Source: Microbacterium sp. SORGH_AS_0888
Lineage (GTDB): Bacteria; Actinomycetota; Actinomycetes; Actinomycetales; Microbacteriaceae
Length of the DNA stretch: 64,000 nt
Assembly (NCBI RefSeq): GCF_030818905.1
Contig: NZ_JAUTAZ010000001.1
Coordinates: 3,224,001-3,288,000 of the forward strand
Direction of reading: 5' to 3'
Each line of letters begins with the position of its first letter. Positions within the stretch are counted from its first letter, which is position 1. Positions 24,626-32,433 of this stretch are shown in pieces. The translations under genes and the position numbers were made by a program. The notes under the pieces are model-generated. The model worked only from the letters and a program-made list of their open reading frames with translations, was not told the origin of the DNA and searched no databases.

Positions 24626-25261
24626 ATGACCGTGCCCGCCGCCCCCGATCATGCGTGCCGCGTGCTCGTCGTCGACGACCATCGCGTCTTCAGCGATCTC
24701 CTCGCCTTCACGTTGGATGCCACGGCCGACACGGTCTGCGTCGGCACCGCCGCCAGCCTCGACGAAGGACTGCGCAAGGCCGACGCGCTCGCGCCCGACG
24801 TGATCGTGCTCGATGTGAGCATCGGCGACGACGACGGCCTGACCGTTTTGCCGATCCTCCACCGTCGGCTGCCCCGGGCGCGGATCATCGTGCTCACCGC
24901 GCACCCGCGCGCCGCCGGCGCCGAGCGGGCGCTCGCGGCGGGCGCGGCGGGCTATCTCGCGAAGGACACCCGGCTCGGCGACCTGATCGCCGCCATCCGC
25001 ACCGCCACCCCGCACCGTCCGACGCTCGCGCAGGGTCTCACGCGCACCCCCCTCGACGACCTCACCCCGCGCGAGCGAGACGTTCTGACGTTGCTGTGCA
25101 ACGGCTCACGCCCGGCCGATATCGCCCGCGCGCTGGGATTGTCGACTCACACCGTACGCGACCACGTCAAGACCCTGCGGGCGGTGCTGCGCGCCGGCTC
25201 CCAGCTCGAGGTGGTCGCCCGGGCGCGTGCTCTGGGCATGGACGACGGAGGTCGCCGATGA
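24626..25261 (+). CDS. NarL/LuxR-type response regulator
   Basis: 211 residues: a receiver domain (VLVVDDHRVFSDLL, phospho-acceptor Asp 63 in VIVLDVSIG, IIVLTAHP, and Lys in GYLAKD) and a LuxR-type helix-turn-helix (LTPRERDVLTLLCNG and LGLSTHTVRDHVKTL). It is the DNA-binding partner of the kinase encoded next, with which it overlaps by ATGA. It shares its promoter region with the iron importer and its iron box, so a role in iron or haem response is possible but is only inferred from position. Confidence 0.9.
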   Translation: MTVPAAPDHACRVLVVDDHRVFSDLLAFTLDATADTVCVGTAASLDEGLRKADALAPDVIVLDVSIGDDDGLTVLPILHRRLPRARIIVLTAHPRAAGAERALAAGAAGYLAKDTRLGDLIAAIRTATPHRPTLAQGLTRTPLDDLTPRERDVLTLLCNGSRPADIARALGLSTHTVRDHVKTLRAVLRAGSQLEVVARARALGMDDGGRR

Positions 25262-26559
25262 GCCGACGCCCGCCCACCGCGGCCACCCTCATCCGTCGGC
25301 ACCTGCTCGCGGCCACCATCGTCACGGTCGGCTTGCTCGCCGCGCTCGTCGGACTCGAGTGGGCGCTCGCCACCGCTGAGGCCGACCGGGTCACCCGCGC
25401 AGCCGCCACGCGGGTCGCCGAGCGAGTGTCGTCGACCCTGTCAGTGGCCGACCTCACCGGTGGCACTCTCGACGCCGCTACGCTCGACGCGCAGGTGCAG
25501 GGATTCTTCGACGCGGGCGCCGTCGCACGGATCAAAGTATGGAGCGTCGACGGCAACACCGTGCGCGTCGTGTATTCCGACGAGCGGCGACTCATCGGCG
25601 ACGAGCGGCCCTACTCCGCAGGCCTGGCCGACCGCCTCGGGCGCGAGGGTGTGGTCGTCCTCGACGTCCCGTCCAATGTCGAGCACCGCTTCGAGGGCAG
25701 AGACAGCCGTGAGCTGCGCGAGGCCTTCATCGCCTTCACAGACGCCACCGGCACACCTCTGCGCCTCGAGGTCTACGTACCGGTCTTCCGCGACGCGTGG
25801 GTGGCCTCGACGCTGGCGGTGTACGTCCCCGTGCTCGTCGCGGGCATCGCGGCACTGACGGCGCTGCTCGTGCCGATGTCGATCCGCCTCGCGCGCCGGC
25901 TCGCCGAGGCCGACAGCGACCGCCGGGCCGCGATCGACTACGGGCTGCGCTCGCGGGAGCGCGAACGGCTGCGATTGGCCCGCCGTCTGCACGATGACGT
26001 TCTGCAGAATCTGGCGGGATCCGCCCTCGCGCTCGAGGTCCTGGCGTCTGCGCCCGATCCCTCGCGGCTGCGCGCGATCTCGGCCACGCTCTCCGACGAC
26101 GCCCGAGCACTGCGCGATCTGCTCGACGATGACGCCCCCGTCGCCGCGCTCCCGCTGCGCGAAGCTCTCGACGATGTGGTCGCGGCCGCCCGCGCCGCGG
26201 GATGGCACGTGCGCGTCGACGTCGCCCCCGAGATCGACGGCGACGCCGCCCCGGATGCCGAGACCTCCCGGCTGCTCACCGAGGCGACCCGTGAGCTCGT
26301 GCGAAACGCCCGCGCGCACGCGCACGCCGAGCACATCGAGGTGCGGGTCGGGCGCCCCGACGACGAGTACGAGCTCACAGTCACCGACGACGGCCGGGGA
26401 TTTCCCGCCGGACGCACGCCGTCGTCAGGACACGGCCTGCGCCTGCTGCGCAGCGCGTTCGTTGAAACCGGTGGCGACCTCCACGTCTCGTCCGGCGGTG
26501 CGGGCACGACGATCCGCGCCCATGTTCCGGTGCGTGACGCGCCGGTCCCCGGGCGCTGA
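25258..26559 (+). CDS. Sensor histidine kinase, NarL-partner type
   Basis: 433 residues. The order is an N-terminal helix (about 13-35), an extracytoplasmic sensor of about 150 residues, a second helix (about 185-205), a dimerisation domain with LARRLHDDVLQNLAG (phospho-His near residue 245), and a HATPase_c domain with ELVRNARAHAHAEHIEV and DDGRGFPAG. It senses an external signal of unknown nature and phosphorylates the regulator upstream. ATG 25258 overlaps the regulator stop. The last gene before the accessory island. Confidence 0.9.
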   Translation: MSRRPPTAATLIRRHLLAATIVTVGLLAALVGLEWALATAEADRVTRAAATRVAERVSSTLSVADLTGGTLDAATLDAQVQGFFDAGAVARIKVWSVDGNTVRVVYSDERRLIGDERPYSAGLADRLGREGVVVLDVPSNVEHRFEGRDSRELREAFIAFTDATGTPLRLEVYVPVFRDAWVASTLAVYVPVLVAGIAALTALLVPMSIRLARRLAEADSDRRAAIDYGLRSRERERLRLARRLHDDVLQNLAGSALALEVLASAPDPSRLRAISATLSDDARALRDLLDDDAPVAALPLREALDDVVAAARAAGWHVRVDVAPEIDGDAAPDAETSRLLTEATRELVRNARAHAHAEHIEVRVGRPDDEYELTVTDDGRGFPAGRTPSSGHGLRLLRSAFVETGGDLHVSSGGAGTTIRAHVPVRDAPVPGR

Positions 26560-26605
26560 CCGCGATCTCACTCTCGCCCCCACGCTCATGCGGCGGGGTC
26601 AGGCC

Positions 26606-27061
26606 GGACGAGCCCTTGTCCGGTATCTCCGGCGCGTACCCGCTGCTTTCCAGGGCTGACATCGACCAACTACCGATTGTGCGTGACGGCTCCCACCTCA
26701 ATCCCCACGGAAGCCTGAGACCCAACACCTGGTACCAGGCCGGCGAACACGACTACATCTACCACACCGACGAAAACGGCCACATCGACCGGTTCCACGC
26801 CGAAGAACTCGAATTGAAACTCCACGAGGGTCGCGAGCGTCACGACCCGAACTCGACAACATCGTCAGCCAACTCTCCGGCATCAACCTCGGCCAGTATA
26901 AGAAGTTGGAGAATCAGTGGGCGAGTGCGTTGAAAACCGATCCTCCGGGTCATGTGACTGTGGATATAAAGATCACCACCGATGCCACCGGCAGGCCGAC
27001 AAAGTTCGAGATTGAATCGGTGATTAACGGCGAGGTGGAACCATATGATTTCGTACAGTAA
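26606..27061 (+). pseudogene. Second copy of the secreted nuclease toxin, internally deleted
   Basis: Bases 26606-26643 resemble the 5' part of the intact toxin gene (SGISGAY, around 34097-34125). The sequence then jumps to the toxin C-terminus (SRADIDQLPIVRDGSHLN...), nearly identical to 34914-35070. A second gap of about 70 bases removes the stretch with the His motif GDHAGHLAG and shifts the frame; the rest (DNIVSQLSGINLGQYKKLENQ...) runs to TAA at 27059-27061. So both the export domain and the nuclease active site are lost and the product should be harmless. Its immunity gene follows 14 bases later and is intact. Confidence 0.85.
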
Positions 27062-27074
27062 AATATGAGGAGCC

Positions 27075-27512
27075 ATGAATAACGAAGCAGCCATACTTCA
27101 GGACCTCTTCAGCAATTGGATCAGTCTTGTGCTTGAGTACTCTCAGGGCGCCCCCGACCTCCGCGCTGTATACCTTTACGCTTCATCAGAGCAGGGCACG
27201 CGTTACGTCAACGTCTGCTTCGATCAGGGCGGAACCGTCGTGAGGCCACGCAGCATTCAGGGCATCGATACGGACTTGAGTCGGGTATCCCAAATGATGA
27301 GTCTGTTTTTTGATGATCTCGCCGCTGCGGAGAAATCTCTATCTAACGTGAATTCCCCTGCACCCACTGAGTACCGCGTGTACTATGAGCCGAGCACGCG
27401 AAAGCTTGATGTGCAGTTGTCGCGTGAGTTGATTTACACGAACCATTCAACAAAAGTCCCCTCGGAGGGCATCCAAGACTGGCTTGGAGACAGGGCACCT
27501 AAGCTCTTGTGA
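27075..27512 (+). CDS. YezG/DUF600-like immunity protein, copy 1
   Basis: 145-residue acidic cytoplasmic protein. The layout (LQDLFSNWISLVLEY, then APDLRAVYLYAS, then PTEYRVYYEPSTRKLDVQL) matches the DUF600 family, whose member YezG protects Bacillus from the LXG nuclease YeeF. ATG 27075 follows GAGGAG. It is paralogous to 35414-35851: the last 50 residues are almost identical, while the middle 60 differ strongly, as expected when specificity has shifted. It sits behind a dead toxin copy, so it is an orphan immunity gene that may guard against related toxins of neighbours (inference). Confidence 0.8.
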   Translation: MNNEAAILQDLFSNWISLVLEYSQGAPDLRAVYLYASSEQGTRYVNVCFDQGGTVVRPRSIQGIDTDLSRVSQMMSLFFDDLAAAEKSLSNVNSPAPTEYRVYYEPSTRKLDVQLSRELIYTNHSTKVPSEGIQDWLGDRAPKLL

Positions 27513-27540
27513 CACCGTCCGCCGCTCTGCGGAGGTGTCA
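27510..27540 (+). terminator. Hairpin terminator behind immunity copy 1
   Basis: TGACACC-G-TCCGC (27510-27522) pairs with GCGGAGGTGTCA (27529-27540) with one bulged G and a six-base loop. The left arm begins with the immunity gene stop codon. The same left arm and loop are found after copy 2 (35849-35868), but there the right arm is missing. Confidence 0.6.
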
Positions 27541-27901
27541 TGGCGCCTATCCGTGCAGCAGGTCGTGTCAGTCAGGTGGCGATCTGTGGGCGCAGAGTGG
27601 TGCCCGCGTACAGAGATGAAGAGAATGGGGCCGGCTCGGAGAGGTGCTAGAAGTATGCGGCCGCTACATCAACTTCACGGTAAAAACCGTCTGATTCCGC
27701 CGGTGCGCGTACTTTCCAAACTGGCTCCGATCAATACAGATCAAAGACCTCTGGCGAGCCGCCAGTGAAGTTTAAAGTCGTGCCCTGATCAGTGCCATTG
27801 ATGATTGACCGAATATCAGTCGCATACCGCATCTTCCACCGCTGACGAGTTTCTCCGAGGCGGCTTCGATGCACTGAATGACTGCAACTGGGAGTGAACC
27901 G
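27541..27901. other. Intergenic stretch, no gene recognised
   Basis: About 360 bases of lower-GC sequence. The frames are short and show no known domain. It may hold scrambled remains of the mobile element whose recombinase fragment is at 35868-36935, but no match could be made by eye. Confidence 0.35.
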
Positions 27902-28225
27902 ATGGATTCGACAGTCGACCGGTACGACGGGAAGCCGATGCTGCGGTTCCTGGATGCGTACGTCCTCGACGCGCTAGGCGCACTCGATGACACGACGTCT
28001 AGACGCAATGTGGAGATGGCTCCGAAACTCGCCGCGGCTCTCCACGTCGACGCGACCACTTGGCAAGAAGCGGTGGAGAAAGCGATGGAGATGCCTCCCG
28101 ATTCTGCTGATGCGCTTCGGAGCATGTGGGAGCACCATGTCTACGAGACGATCGCGGCGGGGAGCGCTCCTGATGTGCTGGCATGGACTCATGCCCTCGT
28201 CGATAGCAGATTCCAGCAAGGCTGA
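27902..28225 (+). CDS. Small hypothetical protein, immunity-like
   Basis: 107 residues. ATG 27902 with GGGAG about eight bases upstream is preferred over the in-frame ATG at 27878. The opening DRYDGKPMLRFLDAYVLDALG followed by AVEKAMEMPPDSADALRSMWE recalls a family of small, often orphan proteins found downstream of secreted-toxin genes in proteobacteria. The resemblance is from memory of the pattern and is not certain. Its position behind an orphan immunity gene would suit a second immunity protein. No signal peptide or membrane segment. Confidence 0.5.
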   Translation: MDSTVDRYDGKPMLRFLDAYVLDALGALDDTTSRRNVEMAPKLAAALHVDATTWQEAVEKAMEMPPDSADALRSMWEHHVYETIAAGSAPDVLAWTHALVDSRFQQG

Positions 28226-28285
28226 CAGTTTCAGCCTGTCCGACGGATATGTCGTGGAGCGCGCAGGAGTCTCGCTGTAGGTTTA

Positions 28286-28483
28286 TCAGCACTCCTCTGC
28301 CGGGGGTCTGGATGCCGAACGGTTTCCCTCGCGTACTACCGACCCTGCGGCGCTGGTTCTCATCACGGTCATCGGTCGTCGAGCACATCCACCGGCGGCC
28401 TGCTGGTAATCCTCCAGCGTCTCGAATGTCGCGGCTGTCGGTTCCTTCGTGTTGTCTGGCGGGATGATGATGCCCTGCACCAT
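28286..28483 (-). pseudogene. Truncated DUF3846-like gene
   Basis: The first 32 residues, beginning MVQGIIIPPDNTKEPTAA and followed by LEDYQQAAGG, match the opening of DUF3846 proteins, which occur on actinobacterial plasmids, phages and integrated elements. After AAGG the sequence (CARRPMTVMRTSAAG...) no longer resembles the family and stops at 28286, so the gene is broken at about a third of its length. ATG 28483 still has a good AAAGGAG ribosome site. Confidence 0.5.
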
Positions 28484-28653
28484 GAGGGTGTCTCCTTTGT
28501 GCGTGCGACCGGGAACCGGGATGGTTCTCGTGGAATCGCAGAGCACAAACGAGCAGCAGTCATCAGGCGGGGGCGAAGGATGAGGCGGGGCAGCCGGCGA
28601 GCAAGCGTCCGGATGGGACATCGCTCGAGCCGGCCGCCTGTGGGGTGAATCCG

Positions 28654-28998
28654 TCAGCTTCCCTGGGGCTTCGACGTTCGCGGGGTCTTCGGCGCCGGTG
28701 TGGCGTTGATGATGGCGGTGATCGCGTCGCGTTTGCCTGCGGCTTCGCGTTCGATCTCCTCGCGAGCAGTCTGGGCGAGGCGTTGGAGAGCTGGGTCGGC
28801 TTTGGCTACCTCGATCCATGCGTCGATGGCGAGGCTGACTTCGTCGGTGACGTTGCGGTCGCGTAGCTGGGCGATGATGTCCAGTTGGGTGCGGGTGGAC
28901 TCGTTGAGTCTGACCGCGAGGGGTTTGCTCGGGCCGTAGCCGAGTCCGTTCGCGGACGCAGCGGTGGCGGGCGGGGTTTTGACGTTGGACTCGCTCAT
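28654..28998 (-). CDS. Small RHH-type accessory protein
   Basis: 114 residues. The core PLAVRLNESTRTQLDIIAQLRDRNVTDEVSLAIDAWIEVAK has the beta-alpha-alpha outline of ribbon-helix-helix DNA-binding proteins (parts shown: PLAVRLNES, then NVTDEVSLAIDAWI), with Lys/Arg-rich tails. Such proteins are common on actinobacterial conjugative and integrated elements. ATG 28998 has GGAGGTGACC upstream at a rather long distance. With the DUF3846 remnant it marks this area as derived from a mobile element. Confidence 0.6.
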   Translation of the reverse strand: MSESNVKTPPATAASANGLGYGPSKPLAVRLNESTRTQLDIIAQLRDRNVTDEVSLAIDAWIEVAKADPALQRLAQTAREEIEREAAGKRDAITAIINATPAPKTPRTSKPQGS

Positions 28999-29280
28999 AT
29001 GGGGCGGGTCACCTCCTTGACGGGTGCGGCCGAGAACTCGAGAAGGGTTCTCTACGAGACCGCAGACCGACAACGAGCGCGCGCGGGCTACACCCCCAGT
29101 GAACGACGGCGGCGACGAACCAGCAACCGTCCGATCGGCGCACGCCTCGGTAGCTGCCCCTCCTTGGCCCCGGAAGACGAAGCCGATCTTCGCTTGGCCT
29201 TCCAACACTGAACGAGCTGTGCGCCTGTAAAGGCCTCTCCAGGCCGGCGCCGTGTTCCGCACCCGGAGAGTTGCAGCGAT

Positions 29281-30009
29281 CTACTTCATGGACGCATCGA
29301 CGAGCACCAGATTGCCGTCTTCGACTGTGGTTGTGTAGGCGAAGGTGACCTCGCCCATGCCGGTCGCTTCGGGGTTCGCGCTGAACTGGTTCTGTGTGAC
29401 CACGATCACACGTGCATCTGGTGTGTAGGACGCACCTTCGGCGGCGGAGACGAACTCGTACTGCGCGACGTAGCTCTCCTTGCGCGGTATGCACCACGAT
29501 ATGTTGTCGGCGTTGAGCTTCGTCATGCCGCTCATCCATCGACTCGCCGCGGTGCTGTTCTTCCAGTTCTTGCCGAAGATCGGCTCAACGAAGACCTTGG
29601 CGTTCTCCTGAGCTATGCCCGTGTAGGCGGCGTCGGGACCGAGTGCCGTGAACTGATTCACGAACACGTAAAAGATGTCGTCAGCCTTGTCGCAGCTGGC
29701 CTTCATCCACGTGTTCTCCATCTTGACGATCCATCTCCCGAACTCTTCCGGGGAAGCGCCGGCCTTTAGCGTGAGACTGTCTGGTGGGGATTGGACGGCG
29801 AAGTACTTGTAGGCATCCTCTGCGGTGGCGAACATCGGCACGTCGGGGGCGGGTTCTTCTTCCACGGCTGCCGTTTGCGTGGGATTGTTCCTATCGAGCC
29901 ACCCGTTCAGAGCCGTGCAGCCACTCAGCGTGACAACTCCCACGACGAGCAACGCCGCGACCGTGAGCCGCCAACGGCGAGGCCTCGTCACATCGGGCTC
30001 GTTAGGCAC
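29281..30009 (-). CDS. Lipoprotein of unknown function
   Basis: 242 residues. The N-terminal signal has Arg residues, a hydrophobic core and the lipobox LSGC (Cys about 31). The mature part starts with a linker (NPTQTAAVEEEPAPD) and a globular domain of about 180 residues with no recognised motif; the Cys pair in SCDKAD and SWCIPRK may form a disulfide. Its start overlaps the 3' end of the upstream wall-anchored protein gene by eight bases, so the two are co-translated and probably act together at the cell surface. Confidence 0.7.
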   Translation of the reverse strand: MPNEPDVTRPRRWRLTVAALLVVGVVTLSGCTALNGWLDRNNPTQTAAVEEEPAPDVPMFATAEDAYKYFAVQSPPDSLTLKAGASPEEFGRWIVKMENTWMKASCDKADDIFYVFVNQFTALGPDAAYTGIAQENAKVFVEPIFGKNWKNSTAASRWMSGMTKLNADNISWCIPRKESYVAQYEFVSAAEGASYTPDARVIVVTQNQFSANPEATGMGEVTFAYTTTVEDGNLVLVDASMK

Positions 30010-30976
30010 GGCGCCGACGTGCAGCCATCACCGTCACTGCGATACCCGTGAGCAACAGCGCTCCTCCTCCGATACCGACGCCGACCGATGCTGCCGGGTC
30101 GAGTCCGGTGGCTGCGAGGGTGTCGGTGACTGTGAGGTTGAGCGTGAGTGATCCGCTGGTGGTGCCGCGTACTTCGATCTGGTGGCTGCCAAGAGCGGTT
30201 CCGGTGGGGATGGTGACCACTTGGGTGAAGGTGCCGTCGGCGTTGGCGGTGAGGGTGGTGAGTTTCACGGGGGTGGAGTGCAGCCAGAGTTCGAGGGGTT
30301 CGTTGGCGGTGAACCCGCTGCCGGTGACCGTGAGCTGGCCGCCTTGCAGGGCCGTGTGAGTGGACAGGGATGCGGTGGGTGCGGTTGCCGTGGGCCCGGA
30401 AGGAGCGAGGGCAGGGGAATCCGTCGCTATCAGCGTCGGGGCCGGCTCGGGCGTCGCAGTCTCCGTGGGCGTGGGCGACGGTTCGGGGCTAGAGGTGTCC
30501 GTGGGGCTGGGCGACGGTGACGGAGTCGTGCAGTGGATGTCGAGAGTGGCGATGGTGCCGTCCGTGGAGGTCAGGATGAATCCACCGTTCGGGTCGTACA
30601 TGCTGTACCCGGTGGAGAGCTCAGCGGACGATCCAGCGGGCACAGTGAATACGCGCGGCGGGTACGGGTAACTTGCCGTCAGCGAGCCCGACCACAGCTT
30701 GAGGGTGACATCCTGCGCCGACGTTCCATTGTTCGCGACCGTGGCAGTGACAGTCCCGCCGATCTCGCCAGTCTCAAGCTGACATTGGTAGGTGGTGTCG
30801 ATCGTGGCACTCAGGCCACCAAGAGAACCAGATCCCGACGCGGTCGACGACGAGCCGGTCGCATCAGCTTGCGCAGCAAGGGCACCACCCAGGAGGCCGA
30901 CGGCGGTGAGAGTCAGTAGAGCGGCAAGTCGGGCGCTCGTGCGTGTGCGGCGGCGCGTGGGAGCGGTGCGGGTCAT
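30002..30976 (-). CDS. Wall-anchored surface protein with LAXTG signal
   Basis: 324 residues: a Sec signal peptide (to about residue 37), a beta-rich domain (about 50-150), a Pro/Thr/Ser-rich stalk (about 155-205), an IPT-like domain (LQGGQLTVTGSGFTANEPLELWLHSTP) of about 75 residues, and at the end LAATG, a hydrophobic helix and RRRR. LAXTG is the sorting motif used by class E sortases of GC-rich actinobacteria, so the protein should be linked to peptidoglycan. No sortase gene is in the window. Possible roles are adhesion or display. The two tandem operators at 31067-31102 lie upstream of its start. Confidence 0.75.
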   Translation of the reverse strand: MTRTAPTRRRTRTSARLAALLTLTAVGLLGGALAAQADATGSSSTASGSGSLGGLSATIDTTYQCQLETGEIGGTVTATVANNGTSAQDVTLKLWSGSLTASYPYPPRVFTVPAGSSAELSTGYSMYDPNGGFILTSTDGTIATLDIHCTTPSPSPSPTDTSSPEPSPTPTETATPEPAPTLIATDSPALAPSGPTATAPTASLSTHTALQGGQLTVTGSGFTANEPLELWLHSTPVKLTTLTANADGTFTQVVTIPTGTALGSHQIEVRGTTSGSLTLNLTVTDTLAATGLDPAASVGVGIGGGALLLTGIAVTVMAARRRRA

Positions 30977-31066
30977 GGCGTGGTCCCCCTGGAGGCGAGT
31001 CGGGTGTGGTGCAGAGCCGGCGTTCCCCGCCCGAGGTTCGGGGTGGACAGGGTACGCCCGGACTTT

Positions 31067-31082
31067 ACCAATTTATATTGGT
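31067..31082. promoter_or_regulatory. Tandem operator 1
   Basis: ACCAATTTATATTGGT: ACCAAT-N4-ATTGGT, a perfect dyad. It is repeated in looser form exactly 20 bp downstream, that is on the same face of the helix. It lies between the wall-protein gene (minus) and the XRE gene (plus). Confidence 0.6.
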
Positions 31083-31086
31083 TCTC

Positions 31087-31102
31087 ACCAACTCTTCTTG
31101 GT
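31087..31102. promoter_or_regulatory. Tandem operator 2
   Basis: ACCAACTCTTCTTGGT: ACCAA-N6-TTGGT, sharing the outer five bases of both arms with operator 1. It overlaps the probable TTG start codon of the XRE gene at 31098, which fits negative autoregulation. Confidence 0.55.
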
Positions 31103-31397
31103 CTCGGGCTGTAACGATGAGTTCCGCCCCACGACAACGCCCGCATGGGCGGAGTTCTCCTGGGCACTGGGACTGCAGCTGCGCCGGGCGCGGGACGCGA
31201 AGAACCTCACGCAAGAAGCGATGGCGGAGCGTGCGGGGATCTCGCTCTACGCCTATCAGCAGTACGAACGCGGAGCTGTCACCAAGAACGGTGCCGCGAC
31301 CAATCCGCGCCTGGCGACTATCCTCGCGATCTGCCAAGCCCTCGACACACCCATCGAGGAGCTCCTGCCGCCCGTCCCGCCGCTGACGACCAACTAG
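31098..31397 (+). CDS. XRE-family regulator
   Basis: About 99 residues, a single Cro/C1 helix-turn-helix domain: LGLQLRRARDAKNLTQEAMA then ISLYAYQQYERG, with the tail LATILAICQALDTPIEELLP. No ATG or GTG is in frame before the domain; TTG 31098 is the only good start and lies within operator 2, so the message may be leaderless. It likely represses itself and the divergent wall-protein/lipoprotein pair through the two ACCAA-TTGGT sites (inference). The insert VTKNGAATNPRL after the recognition helix is longer than usual. Confidence 0.8.
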   Translation: MVSGCNDEFRPTTTPAWAEFSWALGLQLRRARDAKNLTQEAMAERAGISLYAYQQYERGAVTKNGAATNPRLATILAICQALDTPIEELLPPVPPLTTN

Positions 31398-31726
31398 GAC
31401 TGGTCAACGCTGCGCAGCAGTCCGCCGAGGACGGCGTGAAGTCGGCGGGCGCTGTCGAGGGTGAGTGCCAGGAATCGGTGTGCTTCCTCGAGCGGCCCGA
31501 TATAGACGTAGGTGGCTTGCGTGTCTTGCTCGACCGCGACCACATACTCCGTCAGGGTCAGAGGCGCCGGGACGACCCCGCCAAGGGCCATGCGATGACG
31601 CTCCACCACGGGGACAACCTCGCCTTCGCTGCGGTGCCAGCGCACGGGAGGCGGTTCCTGGTCGTCGTCGTGCCCTGCACACCACAACGGGCAGGAGGAG
31701 AAGCGTTCAAGCGTTGGCGCGGTCAC
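31394..31726 (-). CDS. DUF6907-like protein
   Basis: 110 residues. The opening APTLERFSSCPLWCAGHDDD, with its Cys-Pro-x-x-Cys and His, is the typical start of DUF6907 proteins, small proteins frequent on actinobacterial mobile elements; the Cys/His set may bind a metal. GTG 31726 with GGAAGG upstream is preferred to the frame start at 31777. It converges with, and overlaps by four bases, the XRE gene. No function is known. Confidence 0.6.
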   Translation of the reverse strand: MTAPTLERFSSCPLWCAGHDDDQEPPPVRWHRSEGEVVPVVERHRMALGGVVPAPLTLTEYVVAVEQDTQATYVYIGPLEEAHRFLALTLDSARRLHAVLGGLLRSVDQS

Positions 31727-32052
31727 GGGGACACCTTCCAAGAAGCGGCAGACGGGCAGGCAGAAGCAGCACGTCACTCCTAGCGGATGACGCGCACGAG
31801 AGTCGAGACAATTGGTGACACGGAGTTCGCTGGGCCGGAGATGACAATGGCCCTAGCGACGCCGAGGTATGCGTCGGCGTCGAGATATGCCGCAGTCCGT
31901 GCACCATAAAGTCGTAGGGGGTTATGCGTCATTTCGTCGATTTTGTCAAGAGCACTCCTGCGGCATCGTGAATCACGCAAGGCGATCGCTACAGCCTCTT
32001 CTTGCAGGCACATGTTTGCATGCTCGACTCATCTCTATAAGGAGTTGCTCTC
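31727..32052. other. Intergenic stretch before the lsr2 remnant
   Basis: About 325 bases. A minus-strand frame of 77 codons (31780-32013) is open but has no ribosome site and no recognised domain, so it is not called. The stretch AAGGAG at 32039-32044 serves the lsr2 remnant. The sequence is visibly richer in A and T than the core genome. Confidence 0.4.
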
Positions 32053-32271
32053 ATGGCGCGGAAAGTCATTGTCAAGCTGGTCGACGATCTCGATGGCACC
32101 CCGATCGAAGACGGCACCGGCAGCACCGTGACCTTCGCGTACGGCAAGAAGTCCTACGAGATCGACCTCTCCGACACCAACGCCGCCAAGCTCGAAGACG
32201 CTCTCGCCCCCTTCATTGCCGCCGCGCGCCCGCCAGCATCATCGAGGTATACGACGCCGCGAGCTAAGTAA
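32053..32271 (+). pseudogene. lsr2: lsr2 gene with the DNA-binding domain deleted
   Basis: The first 60 residues are a full Lsr2 oligomerisation domain (MARKVIVKLVDDLDGTPIED, then VTFAYGKKSYEIDLSD and ALAPFIAAARP). In Lsr2 about 50 more residues with the Arg-Gly-Arg AT-hook should follow. Here the frame goes to PASSRYTTPRAK and stops. In the next frame the bases just after the break encode PASIIEVYDAAS, which is the normal last dozen residues of Lsr2. So an internal deletion with frameshift joined the N-terminal domain to the very end. If translated, the product could dimerise with chromosomal Lsr2 without binding DNA and act as an antagonist (inference). Confidence 0.75.
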
Positions 32272-32433
32272 AGGCGCCGCGGTTGTCCGCTCTGCCGTTG
32301 TTGTCCTCGATGTCGTGGTTGTGTGGCTTCGCTGATAGCGAGGACGATCTGACTCCGCCTCTGATCTCGACATAGGGCGTGTAGCTGTTGCTTCGGTGAG
32401 GTTGCGTGTGTGAGATTGAGGGAGGAGGTGGCG

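Noticed and set aside
28999..29280. Open frames between the RHH gene and the lipoprotein gene.
   Set aside because: No ribosome site, no domain and biased composition; treated as promoter and leader sequence.
31780..32013. A 77-codon minus-strand frame before the lsr2 remnant.
   Set aside because: It has no ribosome site and no recognisable family; not enough support to call a gene.
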